Assembly: GCA_035555595.1 (NCBI GenBank)
Contig: DATMGK010000078.1
Location: 43,087 to 107,086 of the forward strand
Reading direction: 5' to 3'
Source: Croceibacterium_A sp035555595
GTDB taxonomy: Bacteria; Pseudomonadota; Alphaproteobacteria; Sphingomonadales; Sphingomonadaceae
DNA: 64,000 nt
Positions 1 through 8,242 of the stretch are shown here, in pieces. The notes under the pieces are model-generated. The model had not been told where the DNA came from, made no database searches, and was given only the letters and a program-made list of their open reading frames with translations. The first letter of the stretch is position 1. Each line of letters opens with the position of its first letter. The position numbers and the translations under genes were made by a program.

Positions 1-1262
1 AGGCGGCCATCGGCAACATTGCCAATTCCACCGGCCAGCCCGCGCTTCAGCGCGGTTTCGCCGTGGTCACTACCGATGCGGGGCATAGCGGATCGCCGGT
101 GGACGCGACCTTCGGCCTCGATCAGCAGGCGCGCATCGATTACGCCTATAACGCGCTGGACAAAGTGACGGTGGAGGCGAAGCGGATGGTCGCGGCCTTC
201 TATGGCTCCGCGCCGCGCTATTCCTACATGCTAGGCTGTTCCAACGGCGGACGGCAGGCGCTCACGATCGCGCAGCGGATGCCGCTCTACTACGATGGCA
301 TCGTTGCGGGGGCGCCCGCGATGCGTTTCTCGGGGCTGGCCGTGGGGCAGGTCTGGAATCAGAGCGTGCTGGCGCACGCTGCCCCGCGTGGGCCGGATGG
401 TCGCCCGATCATCTCTCGCGCTTTTTCGGACAGTGATCTGAAGCTGGTGCGCGGTGCCGTGCTGAAGCAGTGCGATGCTCGCGACGGGCTGGAAGATGGG
501 CTGATAAATGATTGGCAGAACTGCGATTTTGATCCGCGTGATCTGGTCTGCACTGGCGGGAAGAATGACAGTTGCCTTGCACCGGATCAGGTGCAGGTCC
601 TGCACGATCTCTATCGTGGCCCGCTCGCGTCCGATGGATCGCATATCTACGGGCCGTTCAATTACGATACCGGCATCGCTTCGCCAGCGTGGCGGGGCAT
701 TCGGCTGGGTAGTTCCGAAACGGGGGAATCCAACGCGGGAGATGCCACGCTGGGCGGTGGGCAATTGCGATACTATCAGCTCACCCCGCCGGACCCCGAT
801 TTCGATGTGATGGGGCCATATGATCTGGCTGAGATATGGCGCCGGGTCCAGGCCACGGGCGCGATGGGCGATGCCAACAGTGCCTTCCTTTCCACTTTTG
901 CTGCGCGTGGAAAGTTGATTGTTTACAATGGTCTGTCCGATCAGGGCATGTCTACCCCGGTGATCGCGGACTGGTATGATCGCATGGTGGCCGCCACTGG
1001 CGAGGAAGGCCGGAACGCAGTGCGGCTGTTCCCGGTGCCGGGGATGCTCCATTGCGGCGGGGGTGAGGCGACCGATCGCTTTGAAATGCTCGATGCCATC
1101 ATGGACTGGGTCGAACGCGGCAAGGCGCCTGATCGCATAGTGGCGACCAGCAGCACGCTGGAGGGTATCTCGCGGCCCCTGTGCCCCTATCCCTCCATTG
1201 CGCGCTACAAGGGCGGGGACCCGAAAGAAGCCGCCAGCTTTGAGTGCAGTAAGGTGAGCTAA
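1..1262 (+). CDS. Tannase/feruloyl esterase family protein (5' truncated)
   Basis: The reading frame is open from the left edge, so the start and signal peptide lie outside the window; about 419 residues are visible. Tannase/feruloyl esterases cut ester bonds in plant phenolics such as gallate or ferulate esters, usually outside the cytoplasm. The family CS-D-HC signature is present: CSNGGRQ near visible residue 79 carries the nucleophilic Ser, Asp sits in LSDQG near residue 313, and HCGGG near residue 350 supplies His and the Cys that pairs with the one before the Ser. Many further Cys suggest an oxidising compartment. The next gene starts 76 bp downstream on the same strand. The exact substrate cannot be told. 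Confidence 0.88.
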   Translation, partial: AAIGNIANSTGQPALQRGFAVVTTDAGHSGSPVDATFGLDQQARIDYAYNALDKVTVEAKRMVAAFYGSAPRYSYMLGCSNGGRQALTIAQRMPLYYDGIVAGAPAMRFSGLAVGQVWNQSVLAHAAPRGPDGRPIISRAFSDSDLKLVRGAVLKQCDARDGLEDGLINDWQNCDFDPRDLVCTGGKNDSCLAPDQVQVLHDLYRGPLASDGSHIYGPFNYDTGIASPAWRGIRLGSSETGESNAGDATLGGGQLRYYQLTPPDPDFDVMGPYDLAEIWRRVQATGAMGDANSAFLSTFAARGKLIVYNGLSDQGMSTPVIADWYDRMVAATGEEGRNAVRLFPVPGMLHCGGGEATDRFEMLDAIMDWVERGKAPDRIVATSSTLEGISRPLCPYPSIARYKGGDPKEAASFECSKVS

Positions 1263-1338
1263 CGTGCTAACAGGGTGACATCCGGGGCAGATCACGGCAT
1301 GTCCGGTGCTTCCGATCTCTCCCGGATAGCCTGCTGAC

Positions 1339-2535
1339 GTGAAAGCCATCCTACTAGTCGCCCATCGCTGGGCGGGCCTGACCATCGCGCTGGCGGTGCT
1401 GGTGACGGGACTGACCGGCGCGATCCTGCCGTGGCAGGATCAGCTCCGATCATGGTTTGCGCCGCAGGTGTGGAACGCCGGGCCTCCCACGCCGGGCGCT
1501 GAACCTTTGTCCGGCATCGAACTGGTGCGGCGGGTCGAACGGGAAACGGGCGGGATCGTCAGCTACATCCCGCTTGCGCCTGACCCGAGCCATGCGCAGT
1601 CGATATTTCTCAGCTCGCCCCCCGGCGCGCCGCCGCTCGATTTCGAGCAGGTGTTTGTCGATCCCTATTCCGGAGAAATTCGCGCGCGGGTTCGCTTTGG
1701 CGATCTGCGGGATGGCGCGATCAATCTGATGCCGTTCCTCGTCAACTTTCACTACAGTCTGGCGAGTGGCAACTGGGGCCGGTTCCTGCTGGGTCTGGCT
1801 GCGTTTATCTGGTGTCTGGAGGCGGTTGCCGGCCTCTTGCTCACCGTTCCGCGTGCCTTGCGTGCGGGTTGGCGCAGGCGCTTGCGGCAATGGGGCCGGG
1901 CATGGCGGATCCGGGGCAAGCCGGGCAGCGGCACGTTCACCTTCGATCTTCATAGGGCATCGGGCCTGTGGCTGTGGCCGATGACGCTGGTGTTCGGGTG
2001 GTCCGCCGTGGCCTTCAACCTGGATGTGGTGCATGAACCCGTGCAGCGCTTTTTCGGCGGTGAGGGTCTTTATCAGCCAGTCCCGAATCCGACGCCTGAC
2101 GCGGGCGGGCCGATGTCGATGGAGGATGCTGCCGCTACCGGTGCGCGGTTGATGGCGCGGGAAGCAGCGGAGAAAGGCTTCACGGTCCACGCGCCCGGGG
2201 CGCTGAGCCTGAATCCCTACAACAAGGTCATCGGCTATTACGCGCGCACCAGCCTTGATGGTCCGACGGAGAACGCCTCTACCGCCGTATGGTTCGATCA
2301 GGCTTCCGGCCGCCAGCTTGCCTTCCGCCAGCCGTTTGGCGACACGCGGGCTGATGCCGTCGACAAGGCGATGCGCATGCTGCATACGGCGGACCTGTTC
2401 GGCTGGCCTTACAAGGTGCTGGTCACGCTGTTCGGCCTGCTGACGTCGATCATGGCGCTTGCCGGCGTGATCCTGTGGCTCAAACGGAGCAATCGGCGCT
2501 GGCGCAAGGCCGGCTTTTCAACACCGGATTCCTGA
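1339..2535 (+). CDS. PepSY-associated TM domain membrane protein
   Basis: Encodes 398 residues from a GTG start. Four strongly hydrophobic segments are visible (about residues 4-32, 146-171, 210-235 and 358-383), with periplasmic-type PepSY segments between them (for example FVDPYSGEIRARVRFGDLR and the VWFDQASGRQLAF stretch). This is the layout of the PepSY_TM 'iron-regulated membrane protein' family, often found beside TonB receptors for siderophores or haem and suspected to act in electron transfer or metal reduction. Its TGA overlaps the ATG of the next gene (TGATG), so it is translationally coupled to the small membrane protein, ExbB-like, DUF2149 and CobN-like genes. The precise role is inferred from context. 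Confidence 0.85.
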   Translation: MKAILLVAHRWAGLTIALAVLVTGLTGAILPWQDQLRSWFAPQVWNAGPPTPGAEPLSGIELVRRVERETGGIVSYIPLAPDPSHAQSIFLSSPPGAPPLDFEQVFVDPYSGEIRARVRFGDLRDGAINLMPFLVNFHYSLASGNWGRFLLGLAAFIWCLEAVAGLLLTVPRALRAGWRRRLRQWGRAWRIRGKPGSGTFTFDLHRASGLWLWPMTLVFGWSAVAFNLDVVHEPVQRFFGGEGLYQPVPNPTPDAGGPMSMEDAAATGARLMAREAAEKGFTVHAPGALSLNPYNKVIGYYARTSLDGPTENASTAVWFDQASGRQLAFRQPFGDTRADAVDKAMRMLHTADLFGWPYKVLVTLFGLLTSIMALAGVILWLKRSNRRWRKAGFSTPDS

Positions 2536-3107
2536 TGCTCTCCCTTTCCGTCTCCCTCCTCTGGCTTTTCGCCATGCTTTCGGCGGCGGCGCATTTTCAG
2601 GACGCGGGACGGGGTCTTGCCGGTGCATTGGGCGGCGCACTGACCTTCGCGATCGTTTATCCGCTGGCAATCGCGCTTTCACCGCAGCCGAACTGGATCG
2701 GCGTGCTGATCGGCCTTGCCGCGTGGTGGCGGCTGATCACCGGACGGCTGCCGCGCATGGGCGGCGTACTGGCGGGTAGCTGCGCCGCACTGGCCGCCGC
2801 GTTGCAGACCGCTGGGGGAGCGCCCCCTTGGATGACCGTTACGGTGGCCGCCGTGGCGCTGCTGGCGGCGTTCATCTATGCCGGAGCCGGGAGGAGTGCC
2901 GTAGCGCGTCAGACCATGCTGATGGTTTGTGCGCTGGGCGCGCCGCTTGTGGGGCTGGCGGGCGACATGCTGTATGGCTGGCAATCGGCCACTATGCTCA
3001 ACCGTGGTATCGCGGTAGCTGCGCCGTCGCCGCCGGTGTGGGCAATAATAATAGTCGGGCTTGCTCTCGTCGCGGGCCTTGTGAGGGGATACTGGATCAG
3101 GCGATGA
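2535..3107 (+). CDS. Small polytopic membrane protein (HmuT-like position)
   Basis: Encodes 190 residues from ATG 2535, which overlaps the preceding stop; a longer in-frame reading from 2475 would run back into the PepSY gene and is not needed. The protein is almost wholly hydrophobic, with about six transmembrane segments separated by short loops and a basic C-terminal end (GYWIRR). I recognise no catalytic motif. It lies between a PepSY protein and an ExbB-like channel subunit, the place taken by the small membrane protein HmuT in Bacteroidota hmu loci, but sequence homology to HmuT cannot be asserted by eye. Its stop overlaps the next start (ATGA). Confidence 0.75.
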   Translation: MLSLSVSLLWLFAMLSAAAHFQDAGRGLAGALGGALTFAIVYPLAIALSPQPNWIGVLIGLAAWWRLITGRLPRMGGVLAGSCAALAAALQTAGGAPPWMTVTVAAVALLAAFIYAGAGRSAVARQTMLMVCALGAPLVGLAGDMLYGWQSATMLNRGIAVAAPSPPVWAIIIVGLALVAGLVRGYWIRR

Positions 3108-3724
3108 GGTTCGGAGACGTTCTTGAGAACGGGCTGTTCGCCCTTGGGCAGGTTCTGCGCCTGCCTGTCATGCTGCTGCTGTGGGTCTGCGTGGCGCTGA
3201 CGCTGTTCTACGCTGCCAGCTATCTGATCGAGGCCGCGCGGCGGCGGAACGAGCGGGCCGGGTTCGATATAAAACAGTGGCTGCAACAGGGCCGTGTGCT
3301 GGGCGGCGATGATAGTCGCGATAATGCGCTGCCCGCCAACCTGCGGCGGATGCTGGGCGACATTCGGGAACTGGATGCCGGGCAGGCGCTCCACCACGGC
3401 GGCCTCGAAAACGTCGTCGCTGAGCACGAGGAGCAATTGCGCCACGGGCTCGATGGGCCGCGTGCGCTGGTGAAGGTGGGGCCGAGCCTTGGCCTGATCG
3501 GGACGCTGATCCCGATGGGCAGTTCGCTGGCGGCGATGGCGGCGGGCAATCTCAACGCGATGGCCGGGCAGATGGTGGTCGCTTTCACCAGCACGATCAT
3601 CGGCCTTGCGACTGGCACCGTGGCCTATGGACTGGTCGCCCTGCGGCAAGGCTGGATCAGCGCCTCCATCCGCGAGCAACGCTATCTGGCGGAAGTCGTC
3701 GCGGCGGAGCTGGAGACGCGCTGA
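3104..3724 (+). CDS. MotA/TolQ/ExbB proton channel family protein
   Basis: Encodes 206 residues from ATG 3104, in an ATGA overlap with the preceding gene; the open frame extends upstream to 2828 but that part overlaps the previous gene. One N-terminal membrane segment (about residues 18-42) is followed by a cytoplasmic stretch and then the family hallmark region LVKVGPSLGLIGTLIPMG, leading into two more segments, one containing FTSTIIGLATGTVAYGL. This is the ExbB/TolQ/MotA fold that passes protons to drive a partner protein. No ExbD/TolR gene is adjacent; a DUF2149 protein with one membrane segment follows instead and probably takes the partner role, as in Hmu-type loci. TGATG coupling to that gene supports a stoichiometric complex. 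Confidence 0.88.
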   Translation: MRFGDVLENGLFALGQVLRLPVMLLLWVCVALTLFYAASYLIEAARRRNERAGFDIKQWLQQGRVLGGDDSRDNALPANLRRMLGDIRELDAGQALHHGGLENVVAEHEEQLRHGLDGPRALVKVGPSLGLIGTLIPMGSSLAAMAAGNLNAMAGQMVVAFTSTIIGLATGTVAYGLVALRQGWISASIREQRYLAEVVAAELETR

Positions 3725-4113
3725 TGGGCCGTTTCATCAAACTTGCCGCCCCGGACGAACCGCCAGAGGAAGATCCGCTGGCGGGCGTGGCCAACCTGTT
3801 CGATGCCTCTATCGTGTTCATCGTCGGCCTGATGATCACCCTGTTTTCCGTCTACAACATGGGCGACCTGATGAGCGGCGAAGGCTCCGTTACCATGGTC
3901 AAGACCGATGCGTCCGGGATGCAGGAGATCATCGTCAAGGAAGGCGAGAAGATCACCGCCTACAAGCTGTCGGGTGATACCGGCGCGGGCAATGGTGAAC
4001 GGCTTGGTTCTGCCTATCGTCTGGCCAGCGGACAGATAATCTACGTTCCCGACGATCAGGCCGCCGGTTCCGGCGCGGAGCCCGCGGCGAATGCCGTTGC
4101 GCCAGCTCCTTAG
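3724..4113 (+). CDS. DUF2149 domain-containing protein
   Basis: Encodes 129 residues. The N-terminus is cytoplasmic and acidic (DEPPEEDPLAGVANLFD), followed by one membrane segment at about residues 28-50 and a soluble tail of about 80 residues that is probably periplasmic. DUF2149 proteins are typically encoded next to ExbB-like and CobN-like genes. The single-span topology resembles ExbD/TolR, so the protein is a good candidate for the stator partner of the upstream channel subunit; this is inference. The start overlaps the upstream stop by one base, and its 3' end overlaps the CobN-like gene by 23 bp. Confidence 0.85.
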   Translation: MGRFIKLAAPDEPPEEDPLAGVANLFDASIVFIVGLMITLFSVYNMGDLMSGEGSVTMVKTDASGMQEIIVKEGEKITAYKLSGDTGAGNGERLGSAYRLASGQIIYVPDDQAAGSGAEPAANAVAPAP

Positions 4114-7100
4114 GGCGCTTTGTCTCGCGCTCCTGCTGATCCCTGTGGCCATGCGGGCGCAGGATCAGGCGCCGGTGCGCATCAGCTACCTTTATTCCGA
4201 CGGCAATATTCCCGGCACGCTGGCTGCCTATCGCACGCTGATGGAGCAGCGGCCTGACCTCAACGGCAAGGTCGACCTGCGGATACTGACGGAATCGACC
4301 ATCGATGATGTGACGCCTGAGGACATGGCGGCAAGCGATGTGCTGGTGTTCGATGTGATGAACCAGCAGATGCTGGACCAGTTCAACGCAGAGCATGGGC
4401 TGGACCTGCTTGCTTCTGTCAGCCGGCATGGCGTTGTCATCGGCGTGGGCGAGGGGCTTCAGGGCGAAGATCACTATCGCGATTTGGGCGTGGAATGGGA
4501 CGCGCAGGCGCGTGCCTATTGGCAGCACAGCGGCCCGCAGAACCAGCTTGCGCTGTTGGAACTGGCATTGAGCAAGGCGGGTGTGACCGGGTTCGACCTG
4601 CCACCGCCGCAGCCCTCGCTCGATTTCGGGTATTACTATCCCGATGGTGCGGGCGGGCGGGTGTTCGCCGACTGGGATGCTTTTCAGGCATGGCGCGGTG
4701 CCAACGGGAAGCTGCGCCCCGGCGCGCCGCGCGTGGCGATCCCGTTCTTCAAGGCGAGCTATTACTCCGGCGACATGGCCCTGATTGACGCGCTGGTAGC
4801 GGAAATAGAGCGGCGCGGGGCGGAGGCGATCCCGTTGTTCGGCTATCCCGCCGCGGTCGCCACTCACATGCTGATCGGCGAAGGGGCTGAAGCCCGTGCC
4901 GATGTGGCGCTGGGCCTGTCTTTCCAGTTCAACGATGCGGAATCCGCGAAGATACTGGAACGGGTTGGTATCCCGGTGCTCAATCTGGTCAGCCTCTATG
5001 GCCGGTCGGAGGAGGAGTGGCGCAGTTCGCCCACCGGGCTTTCCGCTTTCGAGGGCACGTTCAACCTCGCCTCGCCCGAACTGGCGGGGACGATCGCTCC
5101 CACCGTGGTTGGCACGAAGGAGAAAGTGCGGGATCCGTTCTCCGGCCTGTTTTCAGTGATAACGAGCCCGATAGCGGAACGGGTGGAAACCGCCGTCAGC
5201 CGTGGGCTCAACTATGCCGCGCTTTCTCGCAAGCCCAATGCCGACAAGAAGATCGCGCTGATCTATTACAACTATCCGCCGGGCAAGGCGGGCATTGCGG
5301 CCAGTTACCTGAACGTCGCGGAATCGCTGGCCAATATCCTTCAACGCATTGCCGCCGAAGGCTATGACATCGGCCGCGACCCGCCGAGCGCGGACGAGGT
5401 TCTGGCGGACATCACCACCAAGGCGCGCAACATCGACAGCGACGCGCCGGGCGAACTGGAAGAGATGATTGCCGAGGGCGGGGCGCAGCGCGTTCCGTTG
5501 GAGCAATATCGCGGTTGGCTGGATGCGCTGGAACCCAGCCTGCGGGCGAAAGTGCTGGCGGACTGGGGCGACCCAGCCGAAGCCACGCTGATGACGGAGC
5601 GGCGCGATGGCGCGGTGAACCTGATCATCCCAGCCGTGCAGTATGGCAACGTACTGCTGATGCCCCAGCCATCGCGTGCGTGGGGGGAGGATCTGGAGAA
5701 GCTTTATCACGCCAAGGGGCTGGCGCCGACGCACCAGTATGTCGCCGCCTATGCCTGGCTGCGTAATGGCTATCGGGCGGATGCGGTGGTGCATGTCGGC
5801 ACGCACGGCACGCTGGAATGGCTGGACGGGCGCGATGCCGGGCTGGGGCCGGACGATGCGCCCGACGCCCTGATCGCCGACCTGCCGGATGCCTATATCT
5901 ACAATGTCGACGTAGTGGGCGAAGGGCTGGTCGCGCGCCGCCGGGCGATGGCCACGCTGGTGGACCACATGACGCCGCCGTTCGCCGAAGGGGGGCTTAC
6001 CGAAGACCTCGCGAAGCTGAGCGAACTGCTGAACGATCACATCCAGAACGAGAGCAAGAACCCGCAACTGGCCGCCACATATGGCCGGCAGGCCCGCGAC
6101 GCGGCGGTGGAAATGGGCGTGGCCAAGGATCTCGGCCTCGACCCGCAGGCGGAATGGACCGACGAGCAGCTGCACAGCGTGGAAACTTATCTGGCGAAGC
6201 TGCGCACGCAGATCATCCCGTTCGGCCTCCACGCTTTCGGTCGCACACCTGAACCGGAGGCGATCAACAGCACGGTCAGGGCGATCCTGAGCGTCGATCG
6301 TTCCGCGCTGCCCGATGCGAACGCGATCTTTGGCGAGGAGATGGAGGCCCGCATAAGAGCCTCTGGTCCGCGCGAGCTGGATGGGCTGATGCTGGCGCTG
6401 GGTGGCCGGTTCGTGCCTGCGGGCAAGGGCGGGGAGCCGATCCGCAATCCGGATTCCTATCCCACCGGGGCCAATTTTTACGGCATCGATCCCGACAAGA
6501 TCCCCAAGCCCGCGGCGTGGGAAATGGGCTCTCGTCTGGCGCAGCAGATGCTCGACGATTACGTCACGAAGCACGGCCACTATCCGGCCAAGATCTCGTT
6601 CGTGATCTGGGGGGACGAGACGATGCGGCACGAAGGCGTGCTGGAATCCCAGATATTCTACATGCTGGGCACGAAGCCTGTGTGGGATGCGCGCGGGCGG
6701 GTGACGGGCGTTGAAGTGATCCCGCGCGAACAGCTTGGCCGCCCGCGTGTGGACATCGTCATCGCTTCCGCTTCCGAAGGGTTGTTCGGCGGCCTGACCC
6801 GCCTGATGGACACGGCCGTGCAGAAGGTGAAGGCGCTGGATGAAGCCGACAATCAGGTGCGCCAGCACTATCTGCAAATAAAGCAGGCGCTGATCGACAG
6901 CGGGGTGGATGCGGAAGAGGCCGACAAGATGGCCGGTGTGCGCATCTTTGACGAGCCGCCGGGCAGCTATAACCTCAATACATCGGACATCGTTTCCGCC
7001 AGCGGCACATGGGATTCAGAGGCGGGCTTCGCCAACGAATACATCCGCAAGATGGGCCACGGATACGGCAACGGATACTGGGGGCAGCCCATGCCCGATG

Positions 7101-8242
7101 TGTTCAAGATGGCGCTGTCGGGTACGGACACGGTCGTCCATTCCAATTCGACCATGCTGTATGGCACGCTCGATAACGACGACATGTTCATGTATATGGG
7201 CGGCCTCGCTTCGGCCATTCGCAGCCTGGATGGCGAGACGCCGGAACTGGTCATCACCGACACGCGCGATCCCGGCCAGCCTGCCATGACCTCGCTCGAT
7301 CAGTTCATCGGCCGCGAATTCCGCTCTCGCTACGTCAATCCCACGTGGATCAGGGGCATGCAGAAGGAAGGCTATGCCGGGGCGGGCGCGATGCGCGAAT
7401 TCGTCGAATACCTCTGGGGTTGGGATGCCACCGCGACCGAGGTGGTCGATGATGCGATGTGGCAGGAAACCTACGAAACTTATGTCGAGGACAAGAGCCA
7501 ACTCGGCATGAAGCAGTATTTCGAGGACAATTCCCCCTACGCCTATCAGGACATCACCGCGCGGATGATCGAGACGATCCGCAAGGAACGCTGGCAGGCG
7601 AGCGATGAAGTGAAGGCGCGGCTGGTCAGCGAATATCTGGAAAACGTAAACCGGCATGGCGTAAACTGCACCGGCGTTTCCTGCGGCAATGCGCGCCTGC
7701 TGCGCTATGTCATGGAAGAGGCTGCGAAAGCAGGTATTCCCGCACCCGCGATCGAGCAGGCACGTGCGGCTTTCGAGAAGGCGATGGGGCGCGGCATCGA
7801 AGCGGCCGCGACTGAACTGGAAGCCTTCGCCCGCCGCAACGACGCGCGGGAAGATGCGGAGCGCGCCAGCAACCGACAATTGTTGGCAGGTCTTGCCCCG
7901 CGAGAGGCGGTTGCCCCGGAAAGCGCCCCGTCCAATGCTGCGTCATCGGATACATCTGTTCCGGCCCCGCGCGGGGCAGTTGGTGAGCGGTCGCGGGCGG
8001 AAGCGTCTACCGCCCGTCCGCAGGAAACTCCCGATGCAGCGCCGACGCTGACCGGGCGCGTGATGACGGAGGAGGACCGCTCAACGCGCATGGTCCGCAA
8101 GCCCGCGCCGCCAGAAATGCCAGCCGTCTCGCTGGTGGATGTGGTCTGGCCGGCGCTGCTTTTCCTGATCCTGCTGGTCGGCGCGCGGGTGTGGGATATT
8201 CGCCGCGCAGGCCCCGACGGTATGGCTCAGGTCAGTCGCTGA
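4091..8242 (+). CDS. Exported, membrane-anchored CobN/BchH-family chelatase (HmuS-like)
   Basis: Encodes 1383 residues. The body carries CobN/Mg-chelatase H-subunit signatures: HVGTHGTLEWLDG from residue 568, the SASGTWDSEAGFANEYIRKM region near residue 965, and a late Cys pair in NCTGVSCGN near residue 1193. Unlike cytoplasmic CobN it begins with a signal peptide (LLRALCLALLLIPVAMRAQ) and ends with an Ala/Pro/Glu-rich linker and a single membrane segment (PALLFLILLVGARVWDI) before a basic tail, so the catalytic part should be periplasmic and tethered to the inner membrane. No CobS/CobT or other cobalamin-synthesis gene is nearby. With ExbB-like and DUF2149 partners it matches the HmuS group, proposed to insert or remove metal from tetrapyrroles. 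The substrate (haem, cobalamin-like or other) is unresolved. Confidence 0.9.
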   Translation: MPLRQLLRALCLALLLIPVAMRAQDQAPVRISYLYSDGNIPGTLAAYRTLMEQRPDLNGKVDLRILTESTIDDVTPEDMAASDVLVFDVMNQQMLDQFNAEHGLDLLASVSRHGVVIGVGEGLQGEDHYRDLGVEWDAQARAYWQHSGPQNQLALLELALSKAGVTGFDLPPPQPSLDFGYYYPDGAGGRVFADWDAFQAWRGANGKLRPGAPRVAIPFFKASYYSGDMALIDALVAEIERRGAEAIPLFGYPAAVATHMLIGEGAEARADVALGLSFQFNDAESAKILERVGIPVLNLVSLYGRSEEEWRSSPTGLSAFEGTFNLASPELAGTIAPTVVGTKEKVRDPFSGLFSVITSPIAERVETAVSRGLNYAALSRKPNADKKIALIYYNYPPGKAGIAASYLNVAESLANILQRIAAEGYDIGRDPPSADEVLADITTKARNIDSDAPGELEEMIAEGGAQRVPLEQYRGWLDALEPSLRAKVLADWGDPAEATLMTERRDGAVNLIIPAVQYGNVLLMPQPSRAWGEDLEKLYHAKGLAPTHQYVAAYAWLRNGYRADAVVHVGTHGTLEWLDGRDAGLGPDDAPDALIADLPDAYIYNVDVVGEGLVARRRAMATLVDHMTPPFAEGGLTEDLAKLSELLNDHIQNESKNPQLAATYGRQARDAAVEMGVAKDLGLDPQAEWTDEQLHSVETYLAKLRTQIIPFGLHAFGRTPEPEAINSTVRAILSVDRSALPDANAIFGEEMEARIRASGPRELDGLMLALGGRFVPAGKGGEPIRNPDSYPTGANFYGIDPDKIPKPAAWEMGSRLAQQMLDDYVTKHGHYPAKISFVIWGDETMRHEGVLESQIFYMLGTKPVWDARGRVTGVEVIPREQLGRPRVDIVIASASEGLFGGLTRLMDTAVQKVKALDEADNQVRQHYLQIKQALIDSGVDAEEADKMAGVRIFDEPPGSYNLNTSDIVSASGTWDSEAGFANEYIRKMGHGYGNGYWGQPMPDVFKMALSGTDTVVHSNSTMLYGTLDNDDMFMYMGGLASAIRSLDGETPELVITDTRDPGQPAMTSLDQFIGREFRSRYVNPTWIRGMQKEGYAGAGAMREFVEYLWGWDATATEVVDDAMWQETYETYVEDKSQLGMKQYFEDNSPYAYQDITARMIETIRKERWQASDEVKARLVSEYLENVNRHGVNCTGVSCGNARLLRYVMEEAAKAGIPAPAIEQARAAFEKAMGRGIEAAATELEAFARRNDAREDAERASNRQLLAGLAPREAVAPESAPSNAASSDTSVPAPRGAVGERSRAEASTARPQETPDAAPTLTGRVMTEEDRSTRMVRKPAPPEMPAVSLVDVVWPALLFLILLVGARVWDIRRAGPDGMAQVSR

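Noticed and set aside
5153..6877. Long minus-strand open frame (574 codons) inside the CobN-like gene
   Set aside because: It is an antisense shadow of GC-rich codon bias; composition is unlike a protein and the plus-strand frame carries full family motifs.
4091..8242. Genuine cytoplasmic cobaltochelatase CobN for cobalamin synthesis
   Set aside because: An export signal and membrane tail are present, and no cob genes or ATPase partners are nearby.
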